From Microbacterium sp. LCT-H2 (GTDB taxonomy: Bacteria; Actinomycetota; Actinomycetes; Actinomycetales; Microbacteriaceae), in the NCBI RefSeq assembly GCF_001866135.1, contig NZ_MODW01000001.1, positions 248,001 to 312,000 of the forward strand: DNA of 64,000 nt, in the 5' to 3' direction. The position numbers were made by a program, and so were the translations under genes. Below, piece by piece: positions 57,948 through 64,000 of the stretch. How positions within the stretch are numbered: the stretch's first letter is position 1; each line of letters begins with the position of its first letter. The notes beneath the pieces were generated by a model. It ran no database searches and was not told the origin of the DNA. It saw only the letters and a program-made list of their open reading frames with translations.

Positions 57948-58751
57948 TCAGAGGGTCAGGCGATAGCCGCGCTCCTCGCCGTAACGCGTGAAGCCGGCCC
58001 TCGCGAGGATCGGCGCCGAGGTCGAGACGCGGCCCTTCACGAGCGCCGTTGCGGCCCCGCGCGCGGCGCTCTGTCGCAGGCGCTCCGCGAGGACCGCCCG
58101 ATAGACACCGCGCCCGCGGTCGGCGTCGAGTGTCGCAGCTCCCCACAGGCGAGTGAACCCGTCGACGATCGTGCACCCGCCGGTGCTCACGGCACGGCCG
58201 TCGATGCGGCCGAGCACCCGGAAACCCTCCCCGGCGGACAGGGCTGCGGTGAGTTCGGCGAACTCGGCGTCCAGGCCGTCGTCGTCCAGCGGCTGCTGCT
58301 CCCAGACCGGGACGTTGATCGCATCGACCTCGCGGAGCTGGTCCTTCGTGCGCACGACCTCAGCGGTGACCCCGGGCGGCACGTCGACCTCGGCTCCGAT
58401 GGTCGGGCGCGCGAACACCGTGACGGTGTCGAAGTGCACGGCCCTTCGGCGCTGGAGCTCGTCCTCGAGGTCCGGGCCGTCGGCGGGGTTGGTCCAGAAC
58501 GTGAAGACGTTCTCGCCCCAGGCCCTGGTGCGTTCCAGTGCCGCGTCCAGCACCTCGGCGGCGGGACGCGTCGACGTCACCTGGGAGCCGCGGACGCCGC
58601 TCCCGAACCGCTCCGGGTAGCGCACGAGCAGCAGGTCGTCACGGACGTGCTCGCTGCCGCGCGGAAACCACGCCCATGCGGCGGCGGCGCGCAGGATCTC
58701 ATCGACCGTCGGCGTCTCGACGGGAGCAGACCCGGCGACGGACGACATCAT
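57948..58751 (-). CDS. GNAT-family N-acetyltransferase (C-terminal GNAT domain)
   Basis: 267 residues. The N-terminal 130 residues are of unclear fold. The C-terminal part has the acetyl-CoA loop DRGRGVYRAVLAERLRQSA (x-R-G-x-G/V-x) and the ending SAPILARAGFTRYGEERGY of GNAT proteins. Two adjacent ATG codons exist: 58751 overlaps the upstream stop (ATGA), and 58748 has the better 7-nt distance to AGGAGG. The longer form is given here. Confidence 0.82.
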   Translation of the reverse strand: MMSSVAGSAPVETPTVDEILRAAAAWAWFPRGSEHVRDDLLLVRYPERFGSGVRGSQVTSTRPAAEVLDAALERTRAWGENVFTFWTNPADGPDLEDELQRRRAVHFDTVTVFARPTIGAEVDVPPGVTAEVVRTKDQLREVDAINVPVWEQQPLDDDGLDAEFAELTAALSAGEGFRVLGRIDGRAVSTGGCTIVDGFTRLWGAATLDADRGRGVYRAVLAERLRQSAARGAATALVKGRVSTSAPILARAGFTRYGEERGYRLTL

Positions 58752-61700
58752 GATCCCTCCTCTTCGGCCGCACCAACCAGGCGGGCGAAGGCGCTGAGTC
58801 GCGCGACCCCCTCGGGTGTGTACGGCAGGTCGTCGAGCAGCGCCGGCGAGTGGATGAGGTAGGCCACGACCTGCGCGCGGGAGATCGCCACGTTGAGCCG
58901 GTTCTGCAGCAGCAGGAACTCCGGTCCGCGCGGGGCATCCCGACCGCTCGACGCGGCGAGCGTCGTGAGGGAGACGACCGCCTCCTTGCCCTGGAAGTTG
59001 TCGACGGTGCCCACGGGGACCCCGCCGAAACCGGCCGCCGCGAGCGCGTCGTGCACGAGCTGCCGCTGCGCGTTGTACGGCGCCACCACGATGATGTCCT
59101 CCGGCGTCAGCGGGCGGACGGTGCCCTCGGCGTCGTTGTCGTGGAAGGTGCGGCCGACGAGGTCGCGGACGATACGCACGACCTCGGCGGCTTCCTCCGG
59201 GGACTGGGTCGCGTTGCCGCGGTGCCGCAGCGGCACCACGTGCAGGCCCGGGTCGATGCCCTCGACCGCGCGCCGCTCGGTACCGGGAGCGGACGCGAGC
59301 TTCCCGGCGTAGGCGAGCTTCGACACCGGAGCCGCGACATACGGGTGCATGCGCCAGGAGCGGGCGAGGAAGTAGCCGTACTCCGGACGCACGACGGGAT
59401 CGCCGTCCATCACCCAGCCGAGCGCAGAGGTGTCCACCGGCTCCGGGTGGGCGCCCTGGCTGACCTGGGGCAGCTGCTGAGGGTCGCCGAGGAGCAGGAG
59501 CCGCTGCGCACCGGCAGCCACCGCGATGGTGGAGGCGAGCGAGAACTGTCCGGCCTCGTCGATCACGAGCAGGTCGAGCTCTCCCCTGGCGACCCGCTGC
59601 GTGTTGCTGAAGTCCCACGCGGTGCCGCCCACGACGGCACCCTCGTTCTCGTGCTCGGCGAGGAAGGCGGCCATCCCGGTCTTCGGGATCACCGTGTAGC
59701 CCGGATCGGCGTCGGCATCCTTGGGGCACTTCGCCACCTGACCCGGGGCGACACCGTCGGCGACGACGCGCTCCAGCAGCGTCTCGATGATCGCGTGGGA
59801 CTGCGCGACGACGCCGATGCGGAAGCCGTGCTCGTTGACGAGTCGGGCGATCACCTGGGAGCCGGTATAGGTCTTCCCCGTGCCCGGGGGGCCCTGCACC
59901 GCGAGGTAGCTGCGGTCGAGGTCGAGGACTCCGCGGACGATCGCGTCGATCGTGTCATCCCCGGCGGCCGGAAGCGCGTTCCCCGACACCGTGCGCGGAG
60001 GCAGGCGGCGGAGGATGTCGGTGGCCGCGTCCTCGGGAAAGCCCGGGGCGGCCGCGTGCACCGCGTCGGCCCATTCGTCGATCGCCTGCTGCAGCGACAC
60101 CACCCGAGGCGGCGCGGCAGGGGTGAGGGCGACGGGGAGGTCGTCCCAGGTCTGTCCCTGCACGGCGGACTCGACCACGAGGTACCCGTCGTCCAGCACC
60201 TCGACGACCGTGACCCCGTGCGGCACGTGCACGGCCCGCGACGGGACGTCGGTGTCGAACGGGGCGGGGACGTCGTAGAGCGCGAACGGCTGCGCGCCGG
60301 GGCCGAGCGTCGTGCCCGGGGACACCTCACCGCGGATCTCGAGCTCCCGCGACAGCACTCGGCGCCCCTCGCCGATGCTCCAGTCGCGGCGCACCCGCGA
60401 GCGGGTGGCATCGACCTTCACCACATCGCGCGTGCCGTCCCACATGGTGACCGGCTCCCGCAGCCGTTGGAAGTGCGCGACCCAGAAGCTCTTCGCCTCG
60501 CGGGGGAAGTAGTCGATGGCGGCCGCCGCGATCCGGTGCACGAGCCCGTCGTCACCGGCCTCCACCGCACGCTCCGCGTCGCCGAGCAGAGCGAGCGAAC
60601 GCGGCGATGGCTCGTAGATGACCTCGTCCGCATCGTCCGGCGGGGCCGGCGTGACGCCCTCTGCGCGGGCGATCTCGATGAGCCAGTTGCGCAGCCGGCG
60701 GGTCGAGACGCAGTCGTAGCGGTTGTAGTCGGCGAGGTCGGCGAGCACGGCGTCGGCCTCGGTCTGCGCGCCCGCTGCCGCGAGCTCCCGCGCCGCGACG
60801 TACTGCACGATGGAGTCGTCGCCCTTCTGGACGTCGCTCGTGCGCACGTCCTCCCCCATGTAGAGCGGCTCGAGCTTCTTGATGGAGTAGGACCGCGAAC
60901 CGACCCGCACGGTGCGCAGCACCAGCGGGTACAGGTCGACGAACACGCCTTCGCGGAGGAGGCGGTCCACCTCGCCCTCGCGCACGCCGTGGCGGGCGGC
61001 CATCGCGACCAGATGCGAGGTCTCGTAGGGGGCGTAGTGGTAGATGTGCATGCCGGGGTGGGCGGCACGACGCACCTTCACGAAGTCGAGGAAGGTCTCC
61101 AGCGCCTGGCGTTCCTCTGCGAACGAGTGCGCCCAGAGAGCGGTGTACTGGTCGGCGTTGTCGACCCAGCCGAACAGGTAGTCGATGCCCCACTCCGCCT
61201 CGCCGTCGGGGGCGGGCTCGGTGTACAGCGGATCGCCCTCGAAGTCGAAGAAGATGTCGCCGTGGCTGGGCACCGGGAGGGTGTGGATCGCCGCGGCGTA
61301 GTGCACGTCGTACGTCGCCGCGCCCTCGGCATCCGCCCGCAGCTGCACCCGGGCCTGGGCGCGGAGGATCTCGAAGGTGTCGACGTTCATGCCCTCGGGG
61401 GCCTGCGTCGCCGCAGCTAGGTCGTCGATCGTGAGGATCCCGGCGGCGCGGAGACGGGCTCGCTGCACCGGTCGCATGCGGGCGACCATGAGGAGGTCCC
61501 GGTGAGCCAGCACCTGCTCCTCGCAGGTGGCGCAGCGCCCGCAGGCGACCACGCGCAGGTCGCCGCGGTCGTCACCCCACGCGAGGGGCGCCCCGGCGGC
61601 ACCATCGGCCACGGCGCGGTCCGCGATGAGAGCCCGCAGCCGCGACCGGCGAACCCGGAACAGCGGAAGGAGGTCGTCGACCGCGTGCGTGCTGACGCTG

Positions 61701-62230
61701 TTGTCCCCGTGGATGAGGTCGACCTCATCCGCTCGGGGGATGCCGAGCCGGTCGAGCTGGTCGACATATGCCGCGAGCTGCATGAGCGCGGTCACTCGGG
61801 CCTTTCGCGCGAGCTTGGAGTCCTGCACACGCCAGCGCCCGTCCGCATCGCGGCGGAGGAAGTCGGCGAACCCGACGAACTCGTCGGTGGCGAAGGCTGC
61901 CTGGAAGACGACCAGCGCGTCGGACCGTAGAGCGCTCAGCGTCTCATCGACGGCGGCCGCGAGGGCCTCAGGATCGCTCGAGGAGACCTTGGCGATCCGA
62001 TGCACCCGTTCGTCGCCGAGCTCCCGGATGTAGCGGTCGAGCACGTTCTGCTCGTGCACGTCTCCCAGCTGAGCGGCGCGGAGGAGCGTCGCGTCCTCCG
62101 GCTCCTCGACCGCGGGGACCCGACCCAGCTTCGCGTCGATCGCCCGCGACCATGCGAACTCGCACTCGGCGGCCGCCTTGAGGTCGCTCGCGCTCCAGAT
62201 GACCCGCTGCGCCTCTGTGTCGATCCGCAC
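58748..62230 (-). CDS. TM0106-family RecB-like nuclease fused to DEDD-type exonuclease and SF1 helicase
   Basis: 1160 residues in three parts. (1) About 1-240: RecB-type nuclease with His59, Asp123, Asp137 and Lys139, and a probable Fe-S cluster from Cys23 plus Cys230-x-x-Cys233-x-x-Cys236, as in Cas4 and Dna2. (2) About 320-515: RNase H-like exonuclease domain with FFDFEGDP (Asp329, Glu331) and YNRYDC (Asp506). (3) About 760-1160: SF1 helicase with Walker A GPPGTGKT at 780-787, VIDEAGQFS (Asp891-Glu892), and GDPQQLPQV. GTG start after GGGAGAA. Probably acts in DNA end processing; a defence role is possible but has no support from neighbours. Confidence 0.88.
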   Translation of the reverse strand: MRIDTEAQRVIWSASDLKAAAECEFAWSRAIDAKLGRVPAVEEPEDATLLRAAQLGDVHEQNVLDRYIRELGDERVHRIAKVSSSDPEALAAAVDETLSALRSDALVVFQAAFATDEFVGFADFLRRDADGRWRVQDSKLARKARVTALMQLAAYVDQLDRLGIPRADEVDLIHGDNSVSTHAVDDLLPLFRVRRSRLRALIADRAVADGAAGAPLAWGDDRGDLRVVACGRCATCEEQVLAHRDLLMVARMRPVQRARLRAAGILTIDDLAAATQAPEGMNVDTFEILRAQARVQLRADAEGAATYDVHYAAAIHTLPVPSHGDIFFDFEGDPLYTEPAPDGEAEWGIDYLFGWVDNADQYTALWAHSFAEERQALETFLDFVKVRRAAHPGMHIYHYAPYETSHLVAMAARHGVREGEVDRLLREGVFVDLYPLVLRTVRVGSRSYSIKKLEPLYMGEDVRTSDVQKGDDSIVQYVAARELAAAGAQTEADAVLADLADYNRYDCVSTRRLRNWLIEIARAEGVTPAPPDDADEVIYEPSPRSLALLGDAERAVEAGDDGLVHRIAAAAIDYFPREAKSFWVAHFQRLREPVTMWDGTRDVVKVDATRSRVRRDWSIGEGRRVLSRELEIRGEVSPGTTLGPGAQPFALYDVPAPFDTDVPSRAVHVPHGVTVVEVLDDGYLVVESAVQGQTWDDLPVALTPAAPPRVVSLQQAIDEWADAVHAAAPGFPEDAATDILRRLPPRTVSGNALPAAGDDTIDAIVRGVLDLDRSYLAVQGPPGTGKTYTGSQVIARLVNEHGFRIGVVAQSHAIIETLLERVVADGVAPGQVAKCPKDADADPGYTVIPKTGMAAFLAEHENEGAVVGGTAWDFSNTQRVARGELDLLVIDEAGQFSLASTIAVAAGAQRLLLLGDPQQLPQVSQGAHPEPVDTSALGWVMDGDPVVRPEYGYFLARSWRMHPYVAAPVSKLAYAGKLASAPGTERRAVEGIDPGLHVVPLRHRGNATQSPEEAAEVVRIVRDLVGRTFHDNDAEGTVRPLTPEDIIVVAPYNAQRQLVHDALAAAGFGGVPVGTVDNFQGKEAVVSLTTLAASSGRDAPRGPEFLLLQNRLNVAISRAQVVAYLIHSPALLDDLPYTPEGVARLSAFARLVGAAEEEGS

Positions 62231-62316
62231 GATTCTCCCGTTCTGTCGGCTGCTTCGACACTATCCGTGGCATCCGACACGGCGAAAAGCGGGCGGTCCC
62301 GCACGACGGGTCGCGG

Positions 62317-63135
62317 TCAGCGCCACCAGGTGTCGTCGGGGGTCACCGGGAGATGACGCTTGTGCTGGGTCGCGAGGTACCGCGCCTCGATACGGCCGGC
62401 AACCTCGGGGTCGACCTCCCGCCCCTCGAGGAAATCGTCGATCTGCTCGTACGTCAGCCCCAGCTCGTCCTCGTCCGTGCGCCCCGGCTGGTCGTCGAGG
62501 AGGTCGGCAGTGGGGACCTTGAAGGCCAAGCGCTCCGGAGCGTCGAGGAACTGGAGCAGGGCGCGCCCCTGTCGCTTCGTGAGTCCGGCCAGCGGGAGGA
62601 CGTCAGCCGCTCCGTCGCCGAACTTCGTGTAGAACCCGGTGAGGGCTTCGGCGGCGTGGTCGGTGCCGATGACGATCAGCCCCTCATGCCCGGCGAGCGC
62701 GTACTGCGTGACCATGCGGAGGCGCGCCTTGATGTTGCCGCGGTTGAAATCGGAGATGTCGCTGGAGACGGCGGACTCGATGTCCTTCTCGACGCCCTCG
62801 ACGCCGTTCTGGATGTTCACCTCGATCGAGGAGTCCGGCGCGATGAAGTCCAGCGCGGCCTGGGCGTCGTCGGCGTCGTGCTGGACGCGATAGGGCAGGC
62901 GGACGGCGAGGAAGGTCGCCTCCCCGCCCTCGGCACGCACGCGCTCCACTGCGAGCTGGGCGAGGCGCCCCGCGAGCGTCGAGTCCTGTCCGCCGGAGAT
63001 GCCGAGGACGAAGCCCTTCGCGCCGGTCGTGCGCAGATAGTCCGCGAGGAAGCCGACGCGACGCTCCACCTCCGCTTCGGGATCGATGTCGGGCCGGGCG
63101 CCCAGGTCTTCCGCGATCTGCTTCTGCAACGACAC
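62317..63135 (-). CDS. nadE: NAD synthetase, ammonia-dependent
   Basis: 272 residues. The PP-loop is [14 protein letters not shown] (SGGQDS at 47-52); [28 protein letters not shown] near 155-185 holds the deamido-NAD site, and [24 protein letters not shown] follows. No glutaminase domain is present, so ammonia is the likely nitrogen source, as in E. coli NadE. GTG start with GGAGG 5 nt upstream. Confidence 0.95.
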   Translation of the reverse strand: MSLQKQIAEDLGARPDIDPEAEVERRVGFLADYLRTTGAKGFVLGISGGQDSTLAGRLAQLAVERVRAEGGEATFLAVRLPYRVQHDADDAQAALDFIAPDSSIEVNIQNGVEGVEKDIESAVSSDISDFNRGNIKARLRMVTQYALAGHEGLIVIGTDHAAEALTGFYTKFGDGAADVLPLAGLTKRQGRALLQFLDAPERLAFKVPTADLLDDQPGRTDEDELGLTYEQIDDFLEGREVDPEVAGRIEARYLATQHKRHLPVTPDDTWWR

Positions 63136-63231
63136 GTTGTCCTCCGCTCATCGGTTCGGCTCCAGTATCCCCCTTCCGTGTTTCGTGCGGATCACGCCAC
63201 CGCGCGGACGAGCTATCCAGCGGCGACCTGA

Positions 63232-63237
63232 CAGACT
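63232..63237 (+). promoter_or_regulatory. -10-like element deciding the nucleosidase start
   Basis: CAGACT abuts the GTG at 63238 and ends 6 nt before the GTG at 63244. The spacing seen elsewhere points to 63244 as the true start. Confidence 0.4.
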
Positions 63238-63243
63238 GTGACG

Positions 63244-63801
63244 GTGAAGCTCCTCGTCGCCGCCCTCGAGTCCGAACTGTCCGCCTTCCCCGAGGAGCTC
63301 GACGGCTTCGACCGCCTTGTCACGGGCCCGGGGAAGCTGCCGGCGACGTACGCGCTGACTCGTGCCCTGGACGCGAAGAGCTACGACGAGGTCGTCGTCG
63401 TCGGCACCGCGGGTTCCATCGAGAAGGGGCGTGCGTACGCGGTACACGAGATCGCGACCGCTGTTCAGCACGACGTGATCGACCTGGACGGCGTCGTCGG
63501 ACGGCATGTCTCGCTTCCGCCGCAGGTGACCACGGGCCGCGAGGGCGTCGTGATCGCCACGGGTGACCACTTCGTGAACGACGCCGAGGTCACCGCCGTG
63601 ATCCGGCCGATGGGTGCGGCGCTGGTGGACATGGAGACCTACGCCTACATCTGGGTGGCGGGGCAGTTCGGCGTGCCCATCCGGGCGTTCCGCGCCGTCT
63701 CCGATCAGGCGGAGGACGGCGCCCTGGCCGACTTCCGCGAGGCCATCGCGCGGTGCAGCATCGAGCTGCGCGAGGTGATCCGCACCGAGTACGGGGTCTG
63801 A
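63244..63801 (+). CDS. Nucleosidase of the MTA/SAH nucleosidase (PNP_UDP_1) family
   Basis: 185 residues, shorter than the 230 of E. coli MTAN. VVVVGTAGSIEKG is the phosphorylase-fold glycine loop, LVDMETYAYIWVA holds the ribose-binding Met-Glu pair, and FRAVSDQAEDGALADF carries the catalytic Asp. Similar short actinobacterial proteins act on purine nucleosides or 5'-methylthioadenosine; specificity is open. GTG 63244 was chosen over 63238 from the -10 spacing. Confidence 0.8.
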   Translation: MKLLVAALESELSAFPEELDGFDRLVTGPGKLPATYALTRALDAKSYDEVVVVGTAGSIEKGRAYAVHEIATAVQHDVIDLDGVVGRHVSLPPQVTTGREGVVIATGDHFVNDAEVTAVIRPMGAALVDMETYAYIWVAGQFGVPIRAFRAVSDQAEDGALADFREAIARCSIELREVIRTEYGV

Positions 63802-63803
63802 CC

Positions 63804-64000
63804 TCAGCGCGTCTCGATGACGCTCGGTCCGTTCGGCAGCGCACGGACCGTGAGCTGCGCGGGGATCTGCTCCTGCATGGCCTCGACGTGGCTGATGACG
63901 CCGACCGTGCGGCCGCCCTGCCGCAGCTCGTCGAGCGTGCGCATCGCGACGTCGAGCGTGTCGCCGTCGAGGGAACCGAAACCCTCGTCGATGAAGAGCG
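63804..64000 (-). CDS. sbcC: Exonuclease SbcC, C-terminal end (partial)
   Basis: The last 65 residues of an SMC-like ATPase. LFIDEGFGSLDGDTLDVAM contains the Walker B and D-loop characteristic of SbcC/Rad50, then GRTVGVISHVEAMQEQIP is the H-loop region. The rest lies beyond the right edge. Its stop is 2 nt from the convergent nucleosidase stop. With SbcD it would process hairpins and DNA ends, which is of note given the many palindromic repeats here. Confidence 0.88.
   Translation of the reverse strand, partial: LFIDEGFGSLDGDTLDVAMRTLDELRQGGRTVGVISHVEAMQEQIPAQLTVRALPNGPSVIETR

Noticed and set aside
58850..61420. An open frame of 856 codons on the plus strand, opposite the nuclease-helicase gene
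   Set aside because: In very GC-rich DNA the frame opposite a coding frame is often open. Its translation is rich in Arg, Gly, Val and His without any domain, and the minus-strand protein has clear motifs throughout.

Overview
The window is a contiguous stretch of high-GC chromosome that looks like Microbacterium or a close relative (Microbacteriaceae, Actinomycetota). The evidence is strong GC bias at third codon positions, a menaquinone gene set (menB, menC, menE), system II cytochrome c maturation (TlpA/ResA, CcdA, ResB, CcsB), an LCP cell-wall ligase, the 32-residue actinobacterial ribosomal protein bS22, and many genes that appear to be leaderless. I saw no tRNA or rRNA gene, no CRISPR array, no prophage and no transposase. 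No gap between genes exceeds 300 bases.

Layout. 1-3068 (-): peptide ABC importer (dppC partial, dppB, dppA). 3236-9673: a PfkB sugar kinase converging on a minus-strand operon of sugar-binding lipoprotein, two permeases, NagZ hexosaminidase and a MurR/RpiR regulator, read as amino-sugar or muropeptide uptake. 9821-14265: LCP protein, spermidine-synthase-like protein, TPR protein, SprT-like metalloprotein, DUF3054 protein, ComB-like phosphatase. 14284-18487 (-): FtsX-type exporter next to a NarL/DesK two-component system. 18542-23911: methyltransferase, menE, menB, HAAS-type membrane protein with PadR regulator, menC. 23908-29414: TetR regulator, MMPL transporter with a fused degenerate ABC-ATPase-like module, and a YhgE/Pip membrane protein. 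30236-34458 (-): cytochrome c maturation. 34514-36966: MerR regulator with divergent flavin reductase, phosphatase, DUF5684 protein. 37100-40376: aspS, TauE/SafE exporter, GNAT. 40511-44461 (+): PotD/PotB/PotC/PotA-type importer. 44559-46955 (-): amino-acid importer. 47098-48476 (-): rhodanese/glutaredoxin/Dabb cassette, bS22, small HTH protein. 48552-54640: cyclase-like fusion, ArsR regulator, KtrB/KtrA potassium uptake, ABC exporter. 54866-64000: proC, CDF exporter, tadA, upp, GNAT, a Dna2-like nuclease-helicase, nadE, nucleosidase, and the end of sbcC.

Two patterns cut across the window. First, at least 24 genes have a TANNNT-like hexamer exactly 6 or 7 nt before the start codon, the spacing expected when transcription begins at the start codon. 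The rest mostly have a Shine-Dalgarno sequence or overlap an upstream gene. Second, every gap of more than about 40 nt between convergent genes, and three further gaps downstream of genes, holds a nested inverted repeat: outer arms around an inner hairpin. These fall into at least five sequence families, three of which occur twice here.

Other points to follow up: the MMPL/ABC-like fusion, a leader hairpin that would bury the ribosome-binding site of the PotD-type gene, a 24-nt MerR palindrome lying over the merR start codon, tandem operators before the MMPL gene, and a cyclase-like protein missing its metal-binding segment. All calls were made by reading the sequence; no database search was run.
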